Of a stretch of 64,000 nucleotides of DNA, positions 10,206-19,300 are shown piece by piece; position 1 is the first letter of the stretch, and every line of letters begins with the position of its first letter. Position numbers and translations under genes: made by a program. The notes under the pieces are model-generated. The model ran no database searches, had not been told where the DNA came from, and was given only the letters and a program-made list of their open reading frames with translations. The DNA is from Astropecten irregularis (Eukaryota; Echinodermata; Asteroidea; Paxillosida; Astropectinidae): contig OZ020244.1 in the NCBI GenBank assembly GCA_963971285.1, forward strand, positions 186,001 to 250,000, read 5' to 3'.

Positions 10206-10885
10206 CATCTGAGCTATCCAGCCCTATGATGGGCCCCTTAAGTCTTTGCTCAGGGAGCCTGAGTCAGAAGCCATATAACCCATTAACTGCCATACCAGTG
10301 CTGTACAATCTGAGCTATCCAGCCCTATGATGGGGCCTCCCTAGAGTCAACTATCTTTGCTCAGGGTGCCAGTCAGATGCCATGTAACCCTTTAACTGCC
10401 ATACCAGTGCTCTACCATCTGAGCTATCCAGCCCTATGATGGGTCCTCCCTATAGTCAACTATCTTTGCTCAGGGTGCCAGTCAGATGCCATGTAACCCT
10501 TTAACTGCCATACCAGTGCTCTACCATCTGAGCTATCCAGCCCTATGATGGGGCCTCCCTATAGTCAACTATCTTTGCTTAGGGTGCCAGTCAAATGCCA
10601 TGTAACCCTTTAACTGCCATACCAGTGCTCTACCATCTGAGCTATCCAGCCCTATGATGGGGCCTCCCTATAGTCAACTATCTTTGCTCAGGGTGCCAGT
10701 CAAATGCCATGTAACCCTTTAACTGCCATACCAGTGCTCTACCATCTGAGCTATCCAGCCCTATGATGGGGCCTCCCTATAGTCAACTATATTTGCTCAG
10801 GGTGCCAGTCAGATGCCATGTAACCCTTTAACTGCCATACCAGTGCTCTACCATCTGAGCTATCCAGCCCTATGGTGGGGTTTCT
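10206..10885 (-). repeat. Tandem array of ~109-bp tRNA-like SINE units
   Basis: GAGCTATCCAGCCCTATGATG starts at 10211, 10312, 10421, 10530, 10639, 10748 and 10857, so the period is 109 bp (101 for the first). On the minus strand each unit has GGGCTGGATAGCTCAG, then ATGGTAGAGCACTGG, the acceptor and D-arm of a tRNA with an A-box, followed by a degenerate B-box-like GGGTTACATGG. The same tRNA-like head occurs in the SINEs at 20753 and 63137. Pol III activity is not shown. Confidence 0.85.
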
Positions 10886-11390
10886 GCAGTCAGAACCTAT
10901 TAAGTTTTGTTTCATTCATTTGTCTTTTTCCGTTTTTACAGTTACCATGTAAACAAGGAGTGATACGATTCAGGATAAGCTTCTTTCAAATATCAGGATA
11001 ACCCTGCCTGAATGAGATAGGAGCACAGACTCAACCAGGCAAGTTATATTTCTTTCCCATTAATTACTCAGCACTGTTCCCATACAGTCTGCCTGCATAT
11101 TCACTCCTTTGTTATCTTCCATCTTTGATCTTACCTACCCTCACCAACATCCCTTTGTCCCCTTTCCCCTGATCTACTTCCATCCATTCTCTTCTCTTGG
11201 TGGTTTCCTAGCCCTGTTGCACGCTTTCCCTGTTTCCCTGGTCACTCTGTCCCCCTTTGTTCTGATCCTCTCATCCATTTATGTCTACCTTTACTTGCTG
11301 ATGTGAAATCATGCTTGTGCCTCCAGTTGATACCATGGTCATGAAGCTAGGAACCCAAGAGATACCACTTCTAAATATTCTATTTATTAT
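10886..11390. other. No gene recognised
   Basis: Contains a strong acceptor-like tract (TTTTTCCGTTTTTACAG at about 10940), but the reading frame required by the exon at 8866-9037 meets a stop at once after it. A pyrimidine-rich stretch follows at 11100-11300. The gypsy element begins at 11391. Confidence 0.4.
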
Positions 11391-11442
11391 TGTGACGAAA
11401 CAGTGGAGGGACTTGGTAAGTTTAGTAATGCGGGGGTCCCGG

Positions 11443-11450
11443 TATATAAA
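11443..11450 (+). promoter_or_regulatory. TATA box of LTR 1
   Basis: TATATAAA about 50 bp inside the LTR, followed by GC-rich DNA; the same motif is at 19353-19360 in the 3' LTR. Confidence 0.75.
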
Positions 11451-11915
11451 GGCGCGCGTGGCGTGCGCGTGGCCAGTCTTAGTCTTAGTCTTAGTTCTGT
11501 CTTAGTCCAGTCTCGTCCTAGTCACAGTCCTGTCTGCTTGTAGTGCCGTCTGCGCATAAACCTCATGGTGTCGGGTAGGTCAACCTCATTGTATATTCAT
11601 TTATTATATGTAAACCTCATCGTGTATTGCTTGTAAACCTCATCGTGTTTATATGTAACCCTCAAACCCGTAAGTGCATATGTAAACCTCACTGCAGTAT
11701 TCGTTGATTAAACTGTTATACTACCGTTGTTCTCTGGAAACTGAATGTGTTGTGTGAGTTGTCTGAAATTGAGTGCTCCTTGCCTTGTCTTAGGTAAAAT
11801 CCTCTAGCTTGGTATATTTCCAAGAAACGGACAGGCCTTGGACCTTTTTGTCCTCCGCTCGTGAGAGGGTTCCCCCTGTGCGTGCACATAACCGCTCGTG
11901 TGCCCGTGCAGGTTC

Positions 11916-11921
11916 AATAAA
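11916..11921 (+). terminator. Polyadenylation signal of LTR 1
   Basis: AATAAA followed by TATTGTTGTGG; the same is present at 19826-19831 in the 3' LTR, where it would end the genomic RNA. Confidence 0.7.
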
Positions 11922-11994
11922 TATTGTTGTGGACTATTAATGTTGGTAGCGGGGAGTTCTAACATCCGACCCCGCTCCCTCGGCGCGCCACAAA

Positions 11995-12012
11995 TGGTGT
12001 CAGAAGTGGGAT
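11995..12012 (+). other. Primer-binding site, tRNA-Leu type
   Basis: TGGTGTCAGAAGTGGGAT begins two bases after the LTR. Its complement ATCCCACTTCTGACACCA is the 3' end of a eukaryotic tRNA-Leu with CCA, as remembered for the Leu-CAA isoacceptor. Confidence 0.8.
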
Positions 12013-12092
12013 CCTTTAGGATTAACTTTTGACTAGGCACAAGCAGCTTTCTTGCAACTCACAAAGGGTGTCGGTTTTTGTGCAGTTTGGCT

Positions 12093-12278
12093 ATGCCGGG
12101 TTGGTTACTTGTTTTAGTGTTGATTGTCTTTGTAATTTTTGTATTGGCTAGTATCAGAGTGTTATATAAGCAGTGGCAAGTGCTGAGGTGTTTGCGTGAC
12201 TCGGCAAGAGAACAGAGAGTTTCCTTGTTGAGGGTACACAGCGCAGTAAACCGCACTTACTTTGCCGTAGCTCTGTAA
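12093..12278 (+). CDS. Small single-pass membrane protein, ORF-A of gypsy element 1
   Basis: 61 codons from ATG 12093 (MPGWLLVLVL...). A single strongly hydrophobic segment (about residues 4-20) is followed by a basic, possibly helical tail with YKQWQ and RDSAREQR. It lies between the PBS and gag, where gypsy elements normally have only a short leader. I recognise no family. It resembles ORF-B in layout (N-terminal membrane segment, basic tail), so the two may be a duplicated pair. It could be a chance ORF, but two of the same design argue against that. Confidence 0.45.
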   Translation: MPGWLLVLVLIVFVIFVLASIRVLYKQWQVLRCLRDSAREQRVSLLRVHSAVNRTYFAVAL

Positions 12279-12382
12279 GGGTTTGAACAGAGGTTTCCAC
12301 AGCCTGAGGTTGACCAAGAAGTGACACAGTCACCTAGCGGTCGGTGGCCGAGTGTGGTGACTCTGTGAAGTGATTTTAATTT

Positions 12383-12568
12383 ATGTCAGAAACGCTGTTA
12401 CTCATTGTGTTGTACGTGTTGGTCCTGGTTTGTTTGGTTGGAACGGGGACAATCCTTTGGTACATGTGTCGGCAGATTCGTCGTGCCAACGTTGAACGGA
12501 GAAGTTTAGGTTGGTTGCAACGAGTCACTTTTAACACGGGTAGTGGGAACGTGAGTGTTCCAGTATGA
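12383..12568 (+). CDS. Small single-pass membrane protein, ORF-B, overlapping gag start
   Basis: 61 codons from ATG 12383. Residues about 5-28 are hydrophobic (LLLIVLYVLVLVCLVG...), then YMCRQIRRANVERR gives a positively charged cytosolic-type flank. The stop TGA at 12566-12568 overlaps the gag ATG at 12565 as ATGA, the arrangement used for stop-restart translation in some retroelements and viruses. The function is unknown. It and ORF-A sit in the leader, so the same genomic RNA would have to serve several starts. Confidence 0.5.
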   Translation: MSETLLLIVLYVLVLVCLVGTGTILWYMCRQIRRANVERRSLGWLQRVTFNTGSGNVSVPV

Positions 12569-14115
12569 ATGTGAAATACGGGGATCGAGCTGTCACCACA
12601 CTAAGTGAGGCTGACGCTTGGCGAGGGACAGATGGTGTTGACCAGTCGATGGTGGCCCAGAACCAACTGTTGCAACGGGAGGTGCAGCAGTTGAAAACGG
12701 AATTGCAGCGAAATTCCCGCAACGGGAAATTTTCGAGCACGCCCGAAAACAAAGGCCGTGTCCGGTTTGAGGTTGACTCCGAGGTTGACTTTGTGTTACC
12801 TGAGGAGACCACAGGATATGGATCGTTCGGGGTGTCAGACTGTTCGAGTCTGGGTAGGGAGACTGCAATTGGTTCTAGGAATGGGATGGGTAGTCCCGGA
12901 GAGGTGAACCTCATGGAGTGTACACCTGTGGGCCCGACCTTGTCCCCGGTAAGCCCCGTGTCTATGAGAAACAGTGAAAGGATTGGCCGGAGTCCTTCTA
13001 ATCCGTTTTTGGGTGAGGTTGACGCCAAGAGGTTGCATGCGGACTTGTTGAGTTGTGCAACCCGACCAACAGTGAGGTGTTCTAGCAACCTCACCAGAGG
13101 TTGCAGTGTTCCTGATGAGGTGCCATGGGAACTCAAGAGAGAACCCAGGGTGATTGGTGAGGATGACTTCCCAGGGAGATTGAGGGGTACGCCTAGGCGT
13201 CCCATTGTAGTACCAGATAGGTACGACGGGAAGGTTGTCTGGAACGACTATTTCCGCCACTTTGAATCGTGTCGAGAAGTGAATGGTTGGACTTGTGAGC
13301 AAGCGGCCAGCTACTTGTCCGCAAGCCTACAAGGAAGTGCACTGAGGTTGCTGGGAGATCGCACCCAGGCAGGCCATAAGCACACCTACAGAGAGCTTGT
13401 GAGGTTGTTGGAACAGAGATTCGGACACAGTCGGCTAGCTTAGAACTTTCTAGTCGAACTGAGAGGCCGACAACAGGGGCCAAAAGAGACATTACGTGAA
13501 CTTGGTCAGGCTATCTCTGAATTAACGGCAAGGGCTTATCCTGAGATACAGGAAGAAGCCAGGGATCGGCTGGCAAAGAACCATTTCTTGGACGCCGTGG
13601 AAAGTCAGACGGTTAGGAAGGGCATTTATCGTGCCCGTCCCCAGAGTCTTGATGAGGCTGTTAGGGCCGCATTGGAGACGGAGAATTTTGAGAAGGTGGA
13701 GCAACAACGACGGAAGGACCACAGGTCAGCGAAATATGCTAGGGCCCTTGGTGGTGGGTTGGAAGACAGTCTCCAAGAGATGGGTAATGCCATGGAGAAA
13801 AAGCTGTGTTCAATGGTTGAGTCGTTGTTTTCCGAGATGAAAAAAAAGAAGTGTGGTGAGGACGCCCAACCTGAGGCGTCTGGGGCCAGATCACCTAAGA
13901 TGCAGAGGAAAGGGCAGGGTGAGCTAAGATGTTTCAATTGTGGTGAAACAGGCCATTTTCGGCGTGAATGCAAGCGGCCACGGATGAACCGAGGCCCGAA
14001 GCAGGGAAACGCCGGCCAGCCGACCGTAGGACCCGCGGGAAGGCTGGGAGGGTTCAAGGGTCCGGGACACAAGGTGGTCCCCAGCGAAACCAAAGCGGAA
14101 GCGATGACAAGGTAA
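12565..14115 (+). pseudogene. gag: gag of gypsy element 1 (one in-frame stop)
   Basis: Structural protein of the retrotransposon particle. It begins with ATG 12565, overlapping the ORF-B stop. An N-terminal region with a short heptad-like helix (QNQLLQREVQQLKTEL) leads to a capsid-like region with WNDYFRHFESC and EQRFGHS. A TAG at 13441-13443 interrupts the frame, which then continues unchanged (LRELGQAISELTARAYPEI...) to a CCHC zinc knuckle, CFNCGETGHFRREC, at about 13932-13973 and stops at 14113-14115. The stop is probably a recent single-base mutation, because the LTRs are nearly identical. The end of the frame overlaps pol by about 110 bases through the shift site at 14004. Confidence 0.85.
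14004..14047 (+). promoter_or_regulatory. -1 ribosomal frameshift signal (gag to pol)
   Basis: GGGAAAC (14004-14010) is a canonical slippery heptamer and sits in the right phase (G GGA AAC in the gag frame). Five bases later CCAGCC (14016-14021) can pair with GGCTGG (14042-14047); the 20-nt loop contains the self-complementary CCCGCGGG. After slippage the pol frame reads GKRRPADRR and stays open into protease. Confidence 0.75.
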
Positions 14116-15566
14116 TTGTCTCTTGTCCGGTTGGTGATTTTAGGCCTAAATATGGGCTGTTTGTGGAGGGAAACCTCCGGAGCACGAAGTGCAAGTTTCT
14201 GGTGGACACCGGGTCAAGCAATACGCTTGTGAGTAGTAAGGTTTACTACGAAGTTCCAAAAGAGCAGAGGCCAGTGTTGGACACAGCAGGGTTGAAGATC
14301 GAGCAAGTCGACGGTAACCCTCTGATGATTCTTGGAACTGCTTGGGTGGAAGTGCAGGTCGGGAAGACCGTTGCGGCAGTCAAGGTTATATTTGCGGATA
14401 TTGCATGTCCGGCAATCTTGGGGATGGACTTCATGTTGCCTCAGGGAGCGAGTATTGACCTTCAATATCTTGAGCTGAGGTTGAATGGGGAGCATATTAA
14501 ATGCACCGGTAGTACCGGGGAGCCGTTTATAGGGAGGGTGGTTGTCACTGAGACTACAGTGATTCCCTCCGGTCACGAGGCTGTTGTGCCGGGAATTGTG
14601 CATGGGTTGCGGGGGACTGTTCATGGTCCCATACTCGTTGAGCCTGTTGAAGGCGGTGGTGAGTTGGCCGAACGGGGTTTAATCCTGGCCAGATCACTGG
14701 TTGAGGGGGACATGGAGGTGCTGCTACTCAGGGTATTTAACCCGAGTAAAGAGAAGCGTGTTGTGCACAAGGGCTCTGCTGTAGGGATGGTTTGTTCGGT
14801 TGAGGTTGACACCAACCCCGATGGTCCCCGACCTATGGGTGAGGTGACGGTAAACCTCCCGGAGTATTTACACGACCTTTATAAAAGGAGTGTTGAGGGT
14901 ATCGATGCTCAACATCATGTTGATGTGATGAAGTGCCTGACTGAATATCAGGAAGTATTTTCTCGTGGTGATCATGATTTGGTTCTCACTGAGGTTGTGA
15001 AGCATCATATAGATACCGGGAACGCTAGGCCAATCAAGGAGAGGCCAAGGCGGCAACCCTTCTGCAATCAGCAGGAGATCATGAAGCAGGTGGGTGAACT
15101 CAGGGAACGTGGAGTGATTGAACCGTCCGATAGTCCCTGGGCGGCTAACGTTGTGTTAGTCAAGAAGAAAGACGGGTCGAAGAGGTTTTGCGTTGACTAT
15201 CGTGGGTTGAATTCTTGTACCATCAAGGACGCATATCACGTTCCCCGTATCGACGAAACGCTGGACGCCTTAGGGGGTTCCCAGTGGTTTTCGACCTTAG
15301 ACCTGGCTTCTGGGTATTGGCAAGTTGCCCTCGATGACGACGCCAAACAGAAGTCCAGCTTTGTGGTACGGAATGGGCTGTACCGGTGGCGATGTATGCC
15401 ATTTGGCCTCTGTAATGCCCCGGCGACCTTCGAGAGGCTTATGGAGAAGGTAATGGCAGGCCTTCAATGGGACATCCTCTTGATATACCTCGATGACGTG
15501 ATCGTCTTTGGTAAGACGGTGGAAGAGGAAATCCGTCGGTTAAGGATTGTATTTTTGTTAGGCTGA
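14004..15566 (+). pseudogene. pol: pol part 1 of gypsy element 1: protease and reverse transcriptase
   Basis: Read in the -1 frame relative to gag. Protease active site FLVDTGSSNTLVS near 14195-14235, with ILGMDFM as the second conserved block. Reverse transcriptase blocks follow in order: VVLVKKKDGSKRFCVDYR, WFSTLDLASGYWQV, MPFGLCNAPATFERLM and the catalytic IYLDDVIVFG near 15484-15513. The frame closes at a TGA (15564-15566) just after a T5 run (15552-15556); homology continues in another frame, so there is a frameshift here (two extra or one missing base). Homopolymer sequencing error is a real alternative to mutation. Confidence 0.88.
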
Positions 15567-18076
15567 GAGAGGCTGGGCTGAAGTTAAAGCCTTCAAAGTG
15601 CCACCTGTTTCGTCGATCAGTGGGTTACCTCGGCCATATTGTGTCATCCGAGGGTGTCGCTACTGACCCTGAAAAGGTTAAGGCAGTAGCCAACTGGCGG
15701 GTTCCACAATGTGTGAAGGAAGTTCGGAGTTTTTTAGGACTCGCTTCCTACTACCGGAAGTTTATCCAGGGATTTGCGGAGATTGCGTCTCCGCTGCATG
15801 CCTTGACGGGCAAGTCAAGGGAGTTTATATGGAGTGAAGAATGTCAACATGCGTTTGAGCAGTTGAAGCAGAAACTGCAGGTCTCTCCAATATTGGCATA
15901 CCCCCTACCGGTGGTTGATTATATATTGGATACTGATGCCAGTGGTGATGGCATAGGTGCCGTGCTCTCCCAGGTTCAAGATGGAGAGGAGAGGGTTATA
16001 GCCTACGCAAGTCGTAAACTTAGCAAGGCTGAACAGAACTACTGTGTCACGAGGCGGGAGTTGTTGGCAGTAGTGGTCCACCTTAAACAATTTAAGGAGT
16101 ATCTGTACGGGCGCAAGATCACCGTCAGAACGGATCATGCCGCGTTGGGCTGGCTTATGGGCTTTAAGAACCCAGAGGGCCAGATCGCAAGGTGGCTTGA
16201 GGTTATCTCAAGCTACGATGTGACCATTCAGCACCGGCCTGGTAGGAAGCATGCCAACGCAGACGGGTTGTCCCGCGTGCAGTGCAAGCAGTGTGGTTAT
16301 GGCACTGAACATGGTGAGGTGACCAAGACCAGTGAGGTTGCAGGTAAACCTCAGGTAGATAAACCTCGGGTAACTGAGGTTGGGAGAGAGATTCTAGAGG
16401 TTCCTGGCACTCCTGAAGCCAAAGCGAGGGGTCTCTTGATCCAGCCAGGTTTGTCCAGAGAGGAGATTCGGGAAGCTCAGTTAGCCGACCCGAGTTTGAG
16501 CTGGGTGATTGAGGCGAAAGAGGGTGCAGGCAGGCGTCCCGATTGGGATGCTGTCTCGCACACCTCTAATGCCCATAAGACCCTGTGGTCTATGTGGAAC
16601 CAACTGGAGATGCAAGAGCAGGTCCTCTGTCGCAGGTGGGAGAGTGACGATGGGAAGTCGGTCTGTTGGCAGTTAGTTCTGCCAAAGAAGTTCCACCATG
16701 TCATTCTGGAAGAACTGCACGGTGGTCAAGTTGGTGGCCACCTTGGGGTGAATAAGACGCTCGCCAAGGTTAAAGCCAGGTATTATTGGCCGGGTATGAC
16801 TGCAGATGTAAGATCGTTTATCCGTCGCTGTGTGATGTGCCAGCGGAAGAAATCCCCATCGAAGAAGCGATGCGCTCCACTTCAGCAGTACCCAGTAGGT
16901 GCCCCTCTTGAGAGGGTGGCCCTAGACTTGCTGGGTCCACTGCCACGCAGTGACAGTGGAAATGTCTGGATCATGGTTGTGGGAGATTATTTCTCCAAAT
17001 GGATGGAGGCGTATCCTCTCCCAGATGCAAGGGCGGAAACGGTAGCTTCCAAACTTGTCACTGAGTTTGTGTGTCGTTTTGGTGTCCCGCAGGAACTTCA
17101 CTCTGATCAGGGGACGAATTTTGAGTCTGCTGTGTTTGCAGAGATGTGCAAACTCCTTGGGATTAGGAAGACGCGGACGACAGCATACAACCCGAAATCT
17201 GACGGGATGGTAGAGAGGTATAATAAGACATTGGGAAACATGGTGTCAATGCTTATTGAGCCCAATAGGAAGCAGAGGGACTGGGACGAGTGCCTGCCCT
17301 ATGTGACCTTTGCTTACCGTTGCACTCCGCAAGAATCCACGGGAGAGTCTCCAAACATGATGATGTTTGGTCGTGAGGCGACGCTGCCAGTAGATCTGAT
17401 GGTCAGATGTCCAGAGGTTGGCGCCGCAATCCAGACAGATTTTGCGGCAGATTTGAGGCAGAGATTGCAGGAGGCCCACGACCGGGCCCGCGACTGCCTC
17501 AAACGGAGCGCAACTAGACAGAAGCGAAATTTCGACCGGAAGGTGTCCGGGAGGGACCTTGGAAAAGGTCAGTTTGTCTGGTTGTTCAGCAACACCAGAA
17601 GGAAAGGGGTATCCCCGAAACTTCAGTTACGCTGGAAGGGCCCCTTTCTTGTCACCAAAAAGTTGTCAGGCGTGACTTACCGGATTCAACTTGCGAAGGG
17701 TTGCAAACCTTTCGTGGTACATGGGGATAGGTTGAAACCATATCTTGGCGATGACCTGAAACCATGGGGTTGCGATATTCAACCGAGTGGAACTGTCACC
17801 CGCGAGATTCCACCTGTTAACAGGGATGAGTCCAGTACTGTTGAGGTTGTTGCGAGTAACCCTCCTGTAAAGGAGGCCGACAACCTGAGTGACGATGTTG
17901 AGGTTGTTGCGAGTAACCCTCCAGTAAAGGAGGCCAACAACCTGAGTGATGATGTTGAGGTTGTTGCGAGTAACCCTCCTGTAAATGAGGCCAAGAACCT
18001 GAACGGTGAGGTGACATGTGAGGTTCCTCCACGGTACCCCAAAAGGAGTCACCGGAAGCCAGTAAGATACAGATAG
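15556..18076 (+). pseudogene. pol: pol part 2 of gypsy element 1: RT thumb, RNase H, integrase
   Basis: Continues pol after the frameshift near 15552. The RT end reads LKLKPSKCHLF and YLGHIVSSEGV. RNase H has DTDASGDGIGAVLSQ, a glutamate in RRELLAVVVHLKQF, and RTDHAALGWL. Integrase has the zinc-binding set HGGQVGGHLGVNK...CVMCQRKK, then the catalytic D,D,E: ALDLLGPLP, LHSDQGTNFES and SDGMVERYNKTL. The GPF motif WKGPFLVTKK follows and no chromodomain is seen. The C-terminal tail holds three direct repeats of about 23 residues around EVVASNPPVKEA (about 17840-18000), each encoding a GAGGTT word. Stop at 18074-18076. Confidence 0.92.
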
Positions 18077-18136
18077 ATTGTTGTTTAACACTCTTGTACA
18101 TTGTTGTGCTTTGTTTAGAGAGCGTTGGCGGCCAGT

Positions 18137-18884
18137 ATGTCCAGCTTTAAGGGATCGTCTACGTTCAGCTGTGAGGAGTGTTCCAAGGTGTACACACGCA
18201 GGCAGGCTCTCTGGCGTCACGTGAACACCGACCACCGGCAGGCGTCATACTACTTCTGCGGTCGGTGCAGTTTCAGGGAGAAACGGAAGGACAACCTACG
18301 CCGGCATTACCGGTTCTGCCATCCCAATGAGGTGGAGGAATGCGACCACATCGCCAAGTCCTCACCGTCGGTAGGGAATGTGAAGGGCGTTGCCATGCCC
18401 CCTCCGGCTGCCACCCAGACGAGGCGGGTGGAAAAGAGGGAGACCCTAACCGAGTGTAGCGACCACAGACCAGGCCACTGAGGCGCGGGCTGACGAGCCA
18501 ACACCTGCGGTGATTAACCTGTCACCCACGCCGATATCCCCGTTGATAAGGAACGCCGCCCCTGGTGTAAAGCCATCAGCAGGGAAGTCAATGGCCATGA
18601 TGTTCGAGCAAGCTACCAACCACCCCGACGAGTCCCCACCCTCATCTCCGTCCTCCACTTCCCAAGACGACTACACGGATGAGGAACCTCCTGAGGCCTC
18701 GAAGACAGCAAGCGACCCGAAGCCCACCCCCAGCCCCATGATGACGGAGGCCACCATAGAGGAACTCTTCATCAAAATCACCTACATCAACGGGAAGACC
18801 GTCCACCGGGAGAACCGCCACGACTTCTACACCACGCCGGTCGATGCTTCCAAATACCTCGTGCAACAGGAGAAAACCGATTGA
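18137..18884 (+). pseudogene. Accessory C2H2 zinc-finger ORF of gypsy element 1 (frameshifted)
   Basis: Lies after pol, where env would sit. From ATG 18137 it reads MSSFKGSSTFS, then two C2H2 fingers: CEECSKVYTRRQALWRHVNTDH and CGRCSFREKRKDNLRRHYRF-CH. A Ser/Pro-rich linker follows. The frame stops at 18481, but the neighbouring frame is open from 18450 and continues (ATTDQATEARADEP...) through an acidic Pro/Ser region (PPSSPSSTSQDDYTDEEPPE) to a C-terminal block TIEELFIKITYINGKTVHRE, stop at 18884. A single one-base change between 18450 and 18481 therefore splits one ORF of about 250 codons. Two fingers plus an acidic tail suggest a nucleic-acid-binding regulator (inference). No transmembrane segment or env feature is present. 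Confidence 0.75.
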
Positions 18885-19300
18885 TTGTGTGATTTATTTA
18901 CAGAAAAAGTGATTATTGTTCTTCCGAACAAATTATTCAGTGCCTTATAACTTTGAACAATTAAACTTGTTTCCAACTTAAATTTCTAAGGTGATCGATT
19001 CTTCCTTCGGGCAGACGAGTTTTGTTTGTTCACTGTACAAGCAGGATGTAGCCTCGCACGGCGAGGTTGATTATGATTATATAAGATTTACTGTTGCTGT
19101 TGTTCATGAACATGTTTAACAAGGATGCAACCTCACAGGGTGAGGTTGATTGGCGTTATGATTGTTAAGGTGTAAACCTCATGGTGAGGTTGATTATTAT
19201 TGTATAAGGATTTGTTTGTGAAGTAGACCCACTGTTTAGTCTTTCTTTGTTTATTTAAAGCTGTTTAGGTCGGGGACGGCCTAAGCTTTGCTGGGTCCTG
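18885..19300 (+). promoter_or_regulatory. Non-coding 3' region with AACCTCA/TGAGGTT inverted pairs
   Basis: Three short inverted repeats occur in a row: CCTCGCACGGCGAGG (about 19053), AACCTCACAGGGTGAGGTT (about 19128) and AACCTCATGGTGAGGTT (about 19175), each followed by GATT. The same AACCTCA word is repeated in the LTRs and, in both orientations, throughout the coding region. Nothing here codes for protein. No clean polypurine tract touches the 3' LTR. Confidence 0.7.

Larger units (their letters stand above)
11391..11992 (+). repeat. 5' LTR of gypsy element 1
   Basis: Starts TGTGACGAAACAGTGG and ends CGGCGCGCCACA. It carries a TATA box, a block of TCTTAG repeats (about 11467-11520), five AACCTCA-type words between 11548 and 11690, and a polyadenylation signal. 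It matches 19301-19902. Confidence 0.95.

Noticed and set aside
10941-10990. Next exon of the EGF-like gene after the acceptor TTTTTACAG
   Set aside because: The required phase meets TAA within four codons.
12531-13205. 224-codon minus-strand frame over gag, and others at 13626-14093
   Set aside because: Antisense shadows of gag with no recognisable domain.
18137-18884. env gene of a gypsy-type retrovirus
   Set aside because: No signal peptide, transmembrane segment or furin-like site; the content is C2H2 fingers.
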